The position numbers and the translations under genes are program-made. Shown one piece after another: positions 1-7,719 of a DNA stretch of 41,488 bases. The stretch covers positions 1 through 41,488 of the forward strand of contig JAGKWS010000022.1 in the NCBI GenBank assembly GCA_021151685.1. Direction: 5' to 3'. The notes beneath the pieces are model-generated. The model was given only the letters and a program-made list of their open reading frames with translations. It searched no databases and was not told the origin of the DNA. How positions within the stretch are numbered: the stretch's first letter is position 1; each line of letters starts with the position of its first letter. The DNA comes from Chitinophagaceae bacterium. GTDB taxonomy: Bacteria > Bacteroidota > Bacteroidia > Chitinophagales > Chitinophagaceae.

Positions 1-82
1 ATTTAAACGAAATGTATTTTATTTCGCAAGCTTCACTAAAGAGATGCCAAAATGGGCATACTTAAACTTCTGGTAATAATTA

Positions 83-114
83 TTGCCCTAAATGGCATTA
101 TTTAATTAACTTTC
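83..114 (+). promoter_or_regulatory. Candidate promoter of accB
   Basis: A TTG at 83-85 is followed after 21 bases by TAACTTTC at 107-114, one mismatch from the Bacteroidota -7 consensus TAnnTTTG. Transcription would begin near 120, just before the accB ATG at 133. The first 132 bases hold no other feature I can support. Confidence 0.35.
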
Positions 115-132
115 GATACTAAAACTATACTC

Positions 133-633
133 ATGGAGTACAAACAAATACAGGAACTGATAAAGACCATCAACAAGTCTGGCATCAGCGAACTAAGTAT
201 TGAAGAAGGCGATTTTAAAATCACCATAAAGCAAGATTTTTCTGGCCAGCAAACATATGTGATGGCTCCACAGGCTGCGCCAATGCCTATGCCTGTTGCA
301 ATGGCTCCACAGGCAGTACCTGTGCCACAAGCAGCTGCAGCCGCTGAAGCACCAGCAAAACCAGCCGCACCGGCTGCGAATGCAAACCCTAATGCCATTA
401 CAATAAAATCGCCTATGATTGGTACGTTCTATCGCAGTCCATCGCCAGACAAGCCGGTTTTTGTGAATGTAGGCGATGAAGTGGTAAAGGGCCAGAAGCT
501 GTGCATTATAGAGGCAATGAAACTGTTTAATGATATAGAAAGCGATATGAATTGCCGTATCATTAAGGTATTGGCCGACGATTCATCGCCAGTAGAATAT
601 GACCAACCATTGTTTCTTGTAGAACCAATGTAA
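133..633 (+). CDS. accB: Biotin carboxyl carrier protein of acetyl-CoA carboxylase
   Basis: This protein carries the biotin cofactor of acetyl-CoA carboxylase, which makes malonyl-CoA for fatty acid synthesis in the cytoplasm. It is 166 residues long, normal for AccB. Residues 1-40 are the conserved N-terminal segment, residues 43-88 form an Ala/Pro-rich flexible linker, and residues 90-166 are the biotinyl domain. The biotinylation motif EAMK ends at Lys130, the expected carboxyl-carrier lysine, and the fold signature SPMIGTFYRSPSPD precedes it. The ATG at 133 opens a typical AccB N-terminus. accC follows on the same strand after about 100 bases, but a predicted terminator sits between them. 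accA and accD are not in the window. Confidence 0.95.
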   Translation: MEYKQIQELIKTINKSGISELSIEEGDFKITIKQDFSGQQTYVMAPQAAPMPMPVAMAPQAVPVPQAAAAAEAPAKPAAPAANANPNAITIKSPMIGTFYRSPSPDKPVFVNVGDEVVKGQKLCIIEAMKLFNDIESDMNCRIIKVLADDSSPVEYDQPLFLVEPM

Positions 634-671
634 TGCCAATAGGCAAAAATATTTTTTTATAAAAAGGAAAG

Positions 672-694
672 TGGCCTGTAAAAGGCCATTTTTT
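672..694 (+). terminator. Intrinsic terminator or attenuator between accB and accC
   Basis: TGGCCT at 672-677 pairs with AGGCCA at 683-688 around a five-base loop, followed directly by six T at 689-694. A/T pairs can extend the stem outwards. It lies inside what would otherwise be an accB-accC operon, so it may reduce read-through rather than end the unit completely. Confidence 0.7.
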
Positions 695-735
695 AGTAAT
701 AGGTTAATTTCACTTTCATCTAAAAATCTGACAAA

Positions 736-2073
736 GTGTTTAAGAAAATACTTATAGCTAATAGAGGCGAAATTGCATTGCGTATCATACGTACCTGTAG
801 AGAAATGGGTATTCGCACTGTAGCTGTATACTCTACTGCCGACAAAGAGAGCCTTCATGTGCGCTTTGCTGATGAAGCAGTATGTATAGGGAAGCCACAA
901 AGCACCGATTCTTACCTGAACATACAGCACATAATGGCTGCTGCCGAAATTACCAATGCCGATGCAATACACCCTGGCTACGGATTTCTTGCAGAGAATG
1001 CTGCTTTTGCTGAGATATGCGCCCAGTACAAAATAAAGTTTATAGGCCCAACGCCCGAGATGATAAATAAAATGGGCGATAAAATAACAGCCAAGGACAC
1101 TATGATAAAGGCTGGCGTACCGGTAATACCGGGGTCGGACGGGCTACTGGAGAGTATAGATGAAGCAAAAAAGATAGCCAAAGACATGGGCTATCCTGTA
1201 ATAATAAAGGCTACCGCCGGTGGCGGTGGTAAGGGTATGCGTGTGGTGTGGGAAGAAAGCGAGCTGGAAAATGCCTACACAACGGCCAAGATAGAAGCGA
1301 AGGCATCTTTCAAGAATGATGGCATATACATGGAGAAATTTGTTGAAGAGCCACGCCACATAGAAATACAGGTAGCCGGAGACCAGTTTGGTATGGTTTG
1401 TCACCTATCGGAACGCGACTGCTCTATACAGCGCAGGCACCAAAAGCTGGTAGAAGAATCGCCATCGCCATTTATGACACCAGAGTTGCGCCAGCGCATG
1501 GGGGATGCCGCTATCAAAGCTGCATCAGCCATTAACTACGAGAGTGTGGGCACCATAGAGTTTCTGGTAGACAAACACAGAAATTTCTACTTTATGGAAA
1601 TGAACACCCGTATACAGGTAGAGCACGGTGTAACCGAAGAGGTGATAAGCTATGACCTGATAAAGGAGCAAATAAAAATAGCTGCTGGTGTGCCTATAAG
1701 CGGCAACAACTACGAGCCAAAGATACATGCCATAGAGTGCCGTATAAACGCAGAGGATCCTTACAATGACTTCCGTCCTTGTCCGGGCAAAATAACGACA
1801 CTGCATACACCGGGTGGGCATGGTGTGCGTGTAGACTCTCATATATATGCGGGATATACTATACCACCCTATTACGACTCTATGATAGCGAAGGTAATAG
1901 CTGTGGCACAAACACGAGAAGAGGCTATTAATACCATGGAGCGTGCATTGAGCGAATATGTGATAGAGGGTGTGAAAACCACTATACCATTCCATTTGCA
2001 ACTGATGCGTAATGAGGATTTCAGAAAGGGTAACTTTACTACCAAATTTATAGAGAGCTTTAAGCTGGTGTAA
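736..2073 (+). CDS. accC: Biotin carboxylase subunit of acetyl-CoA carboxylase
   Basis: AccC uses ATP and bicarbonate to carboxylate the biotin on AccB, the first half-reaction of acetyl-CoA carboxylase. The 445-residue length matches the family. The N-terminal Rossmann-like segment starts FKKILIANRGEIALR. The ATP-grasp glycine loop reads GGGGKGM, and EEPRHIEIQ and EMNTRIQVEH are family active-site signatures. After the latter motif this protein has Gly where most relatives have Pro (VEHG rather than VEHP). The start is a GTG at 736; the family N-terminus begins exactly there, so no upstream ATG is needed. A predicted terminator lies 42 bases upstream, so accC may have its own promoter or depend on read-through from accB. 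Confidence 0.95.
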   Translation: MFKKILIANRGEIALRIIRTCREMGIRTVAVYSTADKESLHVRFADEAVCIGKPQSTDSYLNIQHIMAAAEITNADAIHPGYGFLAENAAFAEICAQYKIKFIGPTPEMINKMGDKITAKDTMIKAGVPVIPGSDGLLESIDEAKKIAKDMGYPVIIKATAGGGGKGMRVVWEESELENAYTTAKIEAKASFKNDGIYMEKFVEEPRHIEIQVAGDQFGMVCHLSERDCSIQRRHQKLVEESPSPFMTPELRQRMGDAAIKAASAINYESVGTIEFLVDKHRNFYFMEMNTRIQVEHGVTEEVISYDLIKEQIKIAAGVPISGNNYEPKIHAIECRINAEDPYNDFRPCPGKITTLHTPGGHGVRVDSHIYAGYTIPPYYDSMIAKVIAVAQTREEAINTMERALSEYVIEGVKTTIPFHLQLMRNEDFRKGNFTTKFIESFKLV

Positions 2074-2154
2074 CGGCTGGCAACAGTATAACTATTTCAA
2101 TATTCATAACACAATAACCAACCTTGGTTTAGATAATATTTATATTTTTACGCC

Positions 2155-3210
2155 ATGAAAAAAACACTGCTGATAACAGGCGGAGCGGGGTTCATAGGAT
2201 CTCATGTTGTACGGCTATTTGTAAACAAGTATCCCGAATACAGAATTATCAATCTGGATGCGCTTACATATGCCGGTAATCTTGAAAACCTGAAAGATAT
2301 TCAGGATTCACCCAACTATACATTTGAAAAAGCAGACATAACAGATGCCAACCGCATCAACGAACTGTTTGCACAATACAGTTTTGACGGGGTGATTCAC
2401 CTTGCTGCAGAAAGCCATGTAGACCGGTCTATAATAGACCCTAATGCATTTATAAGCACCAATGTGATGGGCACTGCCAATCTGCTGAATGCGGCACGTA
2501 CTACATGGAAAGACAATATGGAGGGGAAACGCTTCTACCATGTGTCTACCGATGAAGTATATGGCTCGCTGGGTGAAGAAGGTTTTTTTCTGGAGACAAC
2601 CCCATATGACCCTCAATCGCCCTATTCGGCATCAAAAGCAGCATCAGACCATTTGGTAAGAGCATACGGCAATACGTACCATATGCCGTTTGTAATTACC
2701 AACTGCTCTAATAACTATGGCCCCAACCACTTTCCGGAGAAGTTGATACCATTGTTTATAAACAACATATGCACCAACAAACCATTGCCTGTATATGGCG
2801 ATGGCAAGTATACGCGAGACTGGCTGTATGTAATAGACCATGCACGCGCCATAGACATGGTGTTTCATGGTGGCCGCGATGGCGAAACCTACAATATAGG
2901 TGGCTTCAATGAATGGCAGAATATAGAACTTGTGAAGTTGCTGTGCAAAACTATGGACGAGAAACTGGGCCGCGAACCAGGTACTTCAGAAAAGCTGATA
3001 GCGTACATAAAAGACCGGCCGGGCCACGACCGCCGTTATGCCATAGATGCTACAAAAATCAATAAAGAGCTGGGCTGGTATCCTTCTGTAACATTTGAGG
3101 AAGGTCTTTCGAAAACGATAGACTGGTATCTTGAGAATGAGGAGTGGCTGAACCATGTTACCTCTGGCGACTATAAAAAGTACTACGACACCCAATACAC
3201 ACACAGGTAA
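2155..3210 (+). CDS. rfbB: dTDP-glucose 4,6-dehydratase
   Basis: RfbB (RmlB) converts dTDP-glucose to dTDP-4-keto-6-deoxyglucose, step two of dTDP-L-rhamnose synthesis for surface polysaccharide. The 351 residues fit the short-chain dehydrogenase family. The NAD-binding loop TGGAGFIGSH is at residues 8-17, the catalytic STDEVYG follows near 132, and the YSASK segment supplies the Tyr-x-x-x-Lys pair. The C-terminal GRDGETYNIGG and the RPGHDRRYAID block are typical of the subfamily. The next gene, rfbA, starts only 11 bases after the stop, so the two are co-transcribed, with the pathway's second enzyme encoded first. The epimerase and reductase genes (rfbC, rfbD) do not follow. Confidence 0.95.
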   Translation: MKKTLLITGGAGFIGSHVVRLFVNKYPEYRIINLDALTYAGNLENLKDIQDSPNYTFEKADITDANRINELFAQYSFDGVIHLAAESHVDRSIIDPNAFISTNVMGTANLLNAARTTWKDNMEGKRFYHVSTDEVYGSLGEEGFFLETTPYDPQSPYSASKAASDHLVRAYGNTYHMPFVITNCSNNYGPNHFPEKLIPLFINNICTNKPLPVYGDGKYTRDWLYVIDHARAIDMVFHGGRDGETYNIGGFNEWQNIELVKLLCKTMDEKLGREPGTSEKLIAYIKDRPGHDRRYAIDATKINKELGWYPSVTFEEGLSKTIDWYLENEEWLNHVTSGDYKKYYDTQYTHR

Positions 3211-3221
3211 ACTGTAAACAA

Positions 3222-4088
3222 ATGAAAGGAATCATCCTTGCCGGAGGATCCGGCACACGGCTTTACCCCCTTACCATTGCGGTAAGTAAGCAATTGATGC
3301 CGGTATATGACAAACCAATGATCTACTATCCGTTGTCTACACTGATGTTGGCAGGCATCAACGAGATACTGATTATTACTACCCCCGAAGACCAACCAGC
3401 TTTCAAGAAGCTGCTGGGCGATGGCAGTGCTATTGGTTGCCGATTTGAGTATGTGATACAGCCAAAGCCTGAAGGACTTGCGCAGGCTTTTATACTTGGT
3501 GCCGATTTTATAGGAAAAGACCCGGTAGCATTGGTACTGGGCGACAATATTTTCTATGGGTCGGGCATGGGTACATTGCTGCGCAACAAGGTGAACCCTG
3601 ATGGTGCGGTAGTATTTGCTTATCAGGTACACGACCCTGAGCGGTATGGTGTTGTGGAATTTGATAAAAACTTCAGGGTGTTGAGTATAGAAGAAAAACC
3701 AACACAGCCAAAATCGAACTATGCTGTACCGGGTTTGTACTTCTATGATAACGATGTAGTAGCCATATCAAAGGCTATAAAACCATCGCCAAGGGGAGAA
3801 CTGGAGATAACTGATGTGAACAAAGTGTATCTGGAAAATGGCAAGCTGGAAGTAGGTGTGCTGGACAGGGGAACTGCATGGCTGGACACTGGTACCTTTG
3901 ACTCGCTGATAGAGGCAGGAGAGTTTATAGAGGTAATAGAAAAGCGGCAGGGGTTGAAAATAGGTTGCATAGAAGAGATAGCTTATCGTAATGGCTGGAT
4001 AGACGATGCACAGATGGAGAAACTGTCTGACTTGTATAAAAAGAGTGGTTATGGTGGGTATTTGCGGAAGCTGATAGGCAACATATAA
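3222..4088 (+). CDS. rfbA: Glucose-1-phosphate thymidylyltransferase
   Basis: RfbA (RmlA) joins dTTP and glucose-1-phosphate to give dTDP-glucose, the first committed step of the dTDP-rhamnose pathway. The 288 residues match the short, tetrameric form. The nucleotide-binding signature GGSGTRLYPLT is at residues 8-18. VLGDNIFYG carries the metal-binding Asp, and the EEKPTQPKSNYAVPGLYFYD block is conserved. It forms a two-gene unit with rfbB and is followed by a strong intrinsic terminator at 4109-4144, which ends the operon. Rhamnose synthesis would need rfbC and rfbD from another locus; alternatively dTDP-4-keto-6-deoxyglucose feeds other deoxysugars. Confidence 0.95.
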   Translation: MKGIILAGGSGTRLYPLTIAVSKQLMPVYDKPMIYYPLSTLMLAGINEILIITTPEDQPAFKKLLGDGSAIGCRFEYVIQPKPEGLAQAFILGADFIGKDPVALVLGDNIFYGSGMGTLLRNKVNPDGAVVFAYQVHDPERYGVVEFDKNFRVLSIEEKPTQPKSNYAVPGLYFYDNDVVAISKAIKPSPRGELEITDVNKVYLENGKLEVGVLDRGTAWLDTGTFDSLIEAGEFIEVIEKRQGLKIGCIEEIAYRNGWIDDAQMEKLSDLYKKSGYGGYLRKLIGNI

Positions 4089-4108
4089 CAGTAAAGAAAT
4101 GACACAAC

Positions 4109-4144
4109 AAAAGGCCGGCATCGTAAAAAATGCCGGCCTTTTGT
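4109..4144 (+). terminator. Intrinsic terminator of rfbB-rfbA
   Basis: AAAGGCCGGCAT pairs with ATGCCGGCCTTT around a short A-rich loop, followed by TTG and a T-rich run. The stem lies 20 bases after the rfbA stop codon. Confidence 0.85.
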
Positions 4145-4326
4145 TTGCAGGAAATATTTCTGTTGTTACTAACCAGCATTATTCATAAAAACAATTGCCA
4201 CTGCAAAGCACGCTGAGAAATACACAAAGCGGCTATGGATATGTACTGCAGACTTCACCATTGAGTGGCACAAAGAACATGACACCTGGAATCTTCGATT
4301 TGTGGGGTAATTGGGGCTAAAAACAA

Positions 4327-4363
4327 AATGGGGTTGCCACCTAATGTTTGAGGCAACCCCATT
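4327..4363 (-). terminator. Intrinsic terminator of the lipoprotein gene
   Basis: Twelve-base arms AATGGGGTTGCC (4327-4338) and GGCAACCCCATT (4352-4363) pair perfectly. On the minus strand the stem is followed by a T-rich run (TTTGTTTTTAG). It lies 26 bases after the stop of the gene at 4389-5093. Confidence 0.8.
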
Positions 4364-4388
4364 AATATTAAATAAAATTTATCTTACA

Positions 4389-5093
4389 TTAAAATGAACT
4401 AATGATGAGCGAATAGTCTGCTGTATCGTTCACGATGTATGGTGGGAAATTCTCTGGTATACCGGCATGAAAGTTGGTAGAATCGAGCCGGGTAGTTTTA
4501 AATGAGAATTTCAGCTTGAAGGAGACTGAACTAAAGTCGGAGATTTCGGCACCATACAAATCGAATGAAGGAATTTTGTAGGGCGTGTATGTTACCTTTC
4601 TGATGGTATCGAGTACGATAAACTGCTTGATGAAGCCCGGTATAGTATCGAGCCTGCCTATAAGGGTGTCTAACACCAATGGTGCGGTAGACAGTGTTTC
4701 GAATACATATGGTTCAATATTCTGATTGACGCAGTATATCATATTAAAACCACCGTACAAATCTATAAGATTGTCGTTTTTGTCATTCAATTTCCAGGTA
4801 AAAGTTCTTGAAACGGGATCGGCGGCGTTGCAAGTTTTTGTATTGGCATATACCTGACCAAAATACAAGGAGTCGAAAGTAAGGTAGTTGTCTTTATTGC
4901 ACTCGTCCTGCAAATCGTAGTACGGAATCGCTGTATCTTTTCCATCGGGGCGTTTTACGGTGACAGTGCCACCAGTAATGCGCCATTTTTTCGATTTGAG
5001 AATACTTGCTTTATCTGGGCTGACGACGGCATCTTTGGTACAAGCCACCATCAACAGGGTTACAGATGATACAATGAAGAGAAGATACTTCAT
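4389..5093 (-). CDS. Lipoprotein, possibly lipocalin-like
   Basis: A 234-residue protein with a short hydrophobic signal peptide ending in Met-Val-Ala-Cys. Cys18 is the likely lipid-attachment residue, and no acidic flag is obvious. The body begins with ILKSKKWRITGG, then DECNKDNYLTF and a Trp-containing beta strand. This order (KWR/KWW, then DxCxKDD, then TWxL) resembles the small lipocalin-like lipoproteins common in Bacteroidota. That assignment is an inference from pattern, not a firm match. It is a stand-alone gene with its own terminator, reading away from ridA. The substrate or partner is unknown; the cell-envelope location is well supported. Confidence 0.75.
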   Translation of the reverse strand: MKYLLFIVSSVTLLMVACTKDAVVSPDKASILKSKKWRITGGTVTVKRPDGKDTAIPYYDLQDECNKDNYLTFDSLYFGQVYANTKTCNAADPVSRTFTWKLNDKNDNLIDLYGGFNMIYCVNQNIEPYVFETLSTAPLVLDTLIGRLDTIPGFIKQFIVLDTIRKVTYTPYKIPSFDLYGAEISDFSSVSFKLKFSFKTTRLDSTNFHAGIPENFPPYIVNDTADYSLIISSF

Positions 5094-5180
5094 AAAAAAG
5101 TTTGCTATTCAGCCTTAAATCTACAAAATAAAATGGAATGGGGCTATACAAAGTTTGAAAATAATAGCGTAGCAGTCGCA

Positions 5181-5561
5181 TCAGATAGCTGCAATCATAC
5201 TAATCTCTACATTTACCCCCCGAGGCAAACCGGCAACCTGAACTGTTTCGCGGGCAGGTGCATCATTGCCAAAGTAGCTACCGTATACTTCGTTTACGCT
5301 GGCAAACTGGCCCATATCCATCAAAAAAATGGTTGACTTGAGTACATGACTGAAATTGATACCGGCAGCAGTAAGGATTGCAGACAAGTTTTTCATTACC
5401 TGTTCTGTTTCTGCTTTTATATCTCCGGTAATGATGGTACCGGTTGCAGGGTCCATTGGTATTTGGCCGGATATGTATAGTGTATTGCCGTGTTGTATTG
5501 CCTGGTTGTAAGGGCCAATGGGTGCCGGGGCACCAGTGGTATTGATGATTATCTTTTCCAT
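5181..5561 (-). CDS. ridA: RidA family reactive imine/enamine deaminase
   Basis: RidA hydrolyses 2-aminoacrylate and related imines released by PLP enzymes, protecting the cell from their reactivity. From the ATG at 5561 the protein has 126 residues, the classic length. The N-terminus EKIIINTTGAPAPIGPYNQA, the YISGQIP strand and the C-terminal PARETVQVAGLPRGVNVEI are family hallmarks, with the substrate-binding Arg in PAR. An in-frame upstream ATG at 5588 would add nine residues, but it lies beyond the predicted promoter and is not conserved in the family. The -7 box ends only four bases before the ATG, implying a leaderless mRNA. It is divergent from tsaB. Confidence 0.93.
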   Translation of the reverse strand: MEKIIINTTGAPAPIGPYNQAIQHGNTLYISGQIPMDPATGTIITGDIKAETEQVMKNLSAILTAAGINFSHVLKSTIFLMDMGQFASVNEVYGSYFGNDAPARETVQVAGLPRGVNVEISMIAAI

Positions 5562-5565
5562 GATA

Positions 5566-5596
5566 CAAATGTAACGACCTGCGTACATTTGCGCAA
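5566..5596 (-). promoter_or_regulatory. Promoter of ridA
   Basis: On the minus strand, TTG (5596-5594), a 20-base spacer and TACATTTG (5573-5566) match the Bacteroidota promoter consensus exactly. The -7 box ends four bases before the ridA ATG, so the transcript should start at or next to the start codon. Confidence 0.6.
5584..5591 (+). promoter_or_regulatory. Candidate -7 box of tsaB
   Basis: TACATTTG matches TAnnTTTG and lies ten bases before the tsaB ATG. It is the mirror image of the ridA -7 box at 5566-5573, the two forming an inverted repeat with a ten-base centre. No TTG is seen at the right -33 distance. Confidence 0.4.
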
Positions 5597-5601
5597 TTAT
5601 T

Positions 5602-6261
5602 ATGAGCTACATATTACTTCTCGATACTTCAGCCGAATCAAGCGTGGTAGCCATCTGTAAGGATGGTGTTATTGTTTCTGAGCAAATCAATACAGAGTTA
5701 CGCAACCACGCATCTGCTATTAATAATATGATAGAAGATGCAGTGGCAGCGGCGGGCATTGGGCTATCGGCATTGGCTGCGGTGGGGGTATGTCTGGGGC
5801 CGGGGTCGTATACAGGGGTGCGTATTGCCATGGCTACGGCCAAGGGGCTGTGTTACTCGTTGGGAATACCGATGATGGCCCACGATAGACTGTACCTGAT
5901 GTCGTTAAAAGAGCGAGAAGGGCAAAAAAGTGCATTTGCATCGGTATTGACAGCGCGACAAGGGGAGTATTTTGTGAGTTTGTATAATGAAAATTTCGAC
6001 ACGATAGTAGCCCCAACCCATGTTTTTGAAGCAGATTTAGCAAATGTTTTTGAAAATAAAAAAAATTTACATATTACAACTAATGCTGAATACGACATAA
6101 TTAATAAACTAAAAGTTAATTTTTTATCGATTTCGACAAATATTACAGTCAACTACCACACTTGGGCAGCATACGCTTTTGCAGAATTTGAACTACAACA
6201 ATTTTGTAATATTGGCACCATTTCACCCCTGTATATTAAAGATGTATTCATTCATAAATAA
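5602..6261 (+). CDS. tsaB: tRNA threonylcarbamoyladenosine biosynthesis protein TsaB
   Basis: TsaB is the partner of TsaD and TsaE in making N6-threonylcarbamoyladenosine at position 37 of ANN-decoding tRNAs. The 219-residue protein has the ASKHA-type N-terminus ILLLDTSAESSVVAI and the diagnostic GPGSYTGVRIAMATAKGL at about residues 72-89, which separates TsaB/TsaD from other families. The length fits TsaB, not the longer TsaD. The C-terminal half is more AT-rich (around 6040-6140). It starts 40 bases from the divergent ridA start; both would be transcribed from one compact shared control region. Confidence 0.93.
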   Translation: MSYILLLDTSAESSVVAICKDGVIVSEQINTELRNHASAINNMIEDAVAAAGIGLSALAAVGVCLGPGSYTGVRIAMATAKGLCYSLGIPMMAHDRLYLMSLKEREGQKSAFASVLTARQGEYFVSLYNENFDTIVAPTHVFEADLANVFENKKNLHITTNAEYDIINKLKVNFLSISTNITVNYHTWAAYAFAEFELQQFCNIGTISPLYIKDVFIHK

Positions 6262-6300
6262 ATGACATTCAAACATTTATTGTTAAACATTTAGTTTTTT
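6257..6300 (+). terminator. Weak terminator-like hairpin after tsaB
   Basis: AATAAATG (6257-6264) pairs with CATTTATT (6274-6281), a weak all-A/T-rich stem overlapping the tsaB stop codon. A T run follows only at about 6295-6300, so activity is doubtful. Confidence 0.25.
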
Positions 6301-6342
6301 CTTAAACACTTTAACTCAATGTTAACTTTTTTTTTGAATGTC

Positions 6343-6376
6343 TTGTACTTCATATCGTTTTAATTAGGTATGTTTG
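6343..6376 (+). promoter_or_regulatory. Promoter of the ArsR-type regulator gene
   Basis: TTG at 6343-6345, a 23-base spacer and TATGTTTG at 6369-6376 match the Bacteroidota promoter consensus. This predicts a 5' leader of about 75 bases before the ATG at 6460, in a very AT-rich intergenic stretch. Confidence 0.5.
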
Positions 6377-6459
6377 CAACATATTCAACAGTACAGATAT
6401 CAATCTGAACTACTTTTAGCAAGTTATTTATAATCAATTAACATCGAAAAATTTATTTA

Positions 6460-6819
6460 ATGGAAACGACGGTATCAGCAAACACTCTGGTAATTAAGGG
6501 ATCGAACGAGCAGATCAAATTGGACTATGTGGCTGTAAAAAATGCAGCAATGACATTGAGAGCTATCAACCACAAACTGCGTCAGCAGATTGTAAAGCTC
6601 CTTGAGGAAAACAAACGCATGAACGTTACTGACATTTATGTGAAACTTCGTTTGGAGCAGTCAGTAGCTTCTCAGCACCTTGCTATACTCCGCCGCGCTA
6701 ATATTGTTATTACAGAACGCGATGGCAAATTTATCCACTATGCATTGAACCATGCGCGCATTGCTGCTGTGGCAAAATTTGTAAATGAACTGGTAAACTC
6801 GGAAGAAACCGGAAACTAA
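6460..6819 (+). CDS. ArsR-type winged-helix transcriptional regulator
   Basis: A 119-residue DNA-binding protein. Residues 25-105 form a winged helix: RAINHKLRQQIVKLLEENKRMNVTDIY is the first half, LEQSVASQHLAILRRANIV the recognition-helix region, and RDGKFIHYALN the beta-wing. This is the ArsR/SmtB pattern. No cysteine-rich metal site (such as ELCVCDL) is present, so metal sensing is not supported and the signal is unknown. It is monocistronic, with its own promoter and a strong downstream terminator. Lack of a neighbouring transporter or resistance gene argues against an arsenic or zinc efflux role; a general regulatory role is more likely. Confidence 0.85.
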   Translation: METTVSANTLVIKGSNEQIKLDYVAVKNAAMTLRAINHKLRQQIVKLLEENKRMNVTDIYVKLRLEQSVASQHLAILRRANIVITERDGKFIHYALNHARIAAVAKFVNELVNSEETGN

Positions 6820-6837
6820 TATCTGGTATTTTCTTAC

Positions 6838-6876
6838 AATAATAATGCCCCACCAATGTGGGGCATTATTATTTGG
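6838..6876 (+). terminator. Bidirectional intrinsic terminator after the ArsR-type gene
   Basis: A perfect 15-bp stem (6838-6852 with 6859-6873), GC-rich at its tip and A/T-rich at its base, with loop CCAATG. T-rich sequence follows on both strands, so it can stop the regulator gene and the convergent gene ending at 6994. Confidence 0.8.
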
Positions 6877-6993
6877 TATGAGAGCCAGATTGAGTATGTG
6901 TGAAGATGGGAAGGAGTTGTAGGATAAATAACTATTTGTATTATGTTGGTTCAAATTTCTTGCGTAAACGGCGCAATATATTGTGACGTACCG

Positions 6994-7719
6994 TCATCGC
7001 TCCCCTACCCTGTTCCACCTGATGGCATAACATAGGTACAAATTGAAATCGAACACGGCATTTTTATCGCCACGGCCAAAGCCAGATATGTATAATGGCT
7101 GAAGGTCTTTGAATGATTTTCCATTCATGATGAATTTGCTACGCACATTCCACCCTGCCATAATGCCTTTATAGAGCTCTACCCTCATGCCCAAATTGAG
7201 CTCGAGCCATAATGCCTGAAAAGATTTTGCGGGGCTTTGTCCTTCTTTTATACCCCACAAACTATCTACTACTATAAAAGAAGCTTCGCTTCTGTTGATG
7301 TTTGCCCAACCTGCGCGCAGACCGGCAAACATCATATCCCAATCTTTATTGCTTTCTCTGGTGAGTATATTTTTGTTAAAACCGGCACATATATAGTAGT
7401 TGTTGGTGGTGTACTTCAGATCGGAATAGTGCACCTCTGAGCCACCGGCACCACCCTCCAGTACGGCATAATATTCGTTTTTAAGATAATAATCGGCAGT
7501 TGCATCTAAACCATGACGGTTGGTAACAAGGTTGTTGAGCACTGGCCCCATGAGGTTGAACCCGACAGAAAGTTGCCTGCCGGGGTGCAAAGTCGCCGGT
7601 TTTTTCCCGGTATCCGTAGTGTCGTTTTCGGTTTGTGCTACTACTTGCGGGCTACACAAACAAAAAAAGGCACTAAGGATTGGGATGAACGTATATCTGC
7701 AAATGGTTTGTACTGGCAT
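6994..7719 (-). CDS. Outer-membrane-like protein resembling DUF6048
   Basis: A 241-residue exported protein. Residues 1-29 are a signal peptide ending VVAQ. The rest alternates aromatic and polar residues in beta-strand fashion (YYLKNEYYAVLEGGAGGSE, YYICAGFNKNI, MRVELYKGIMAGWNVR), with a final YLCYAIRW, as expected for an eight- to ten-strand outer membrane barrel. The pattern, length and position after a DUF6452-like lipoprotein fit the Bacteroidota DUF6048 family; this is recalled, not searched. It overlaps the upstream lipoprotein gene by 47 bases. No internal Met would preserve the signal peptide, so translational coupling is likely. Function is unknown. Confidence 0.75.
   Translation of the reverse strand: MPVQTICRYTFIPILSAFFCLCSPQVVAQTENDTTDTGKKPATLHPGRQLSVGFNLMGPVLNNLVTNRHGLDATADYYLKNEYYAVLEGGAGGSEVHYSDLKYTTNNYYICAGFNKNILTRESNKDWDMMFAGLRAGWANINRSEASFIVVDSLWGIKEGQSPAKSFQALWLELNLGMRVELYKGIMAGWNVRSKFIMNGKSFKDLQPLYISGFGRGDKNAVFDFNLYLCYAIRWNRVGER

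Larger units (their letters stand above)
4089..4388. other. Intergenic region between convergent rfbA and a lipoprotein gene
   Basis: About 300 bases without a gene. It holds two intrinsic terminators, one for each convergent gene. Between them (about 4145-4326) I see only short CACAAAG words, near 4223 and 4269, reminiscent of the repeats elsewhere in this window, and no open reading frame of note. Confidence 0.6.

Noticed and set aside
6460..6819. Arsenic- or zinc-sensing ArsR
   Set aside because: No cysteine metal-binding motif and no neighbouring efflux or arsenate-reductase gene.
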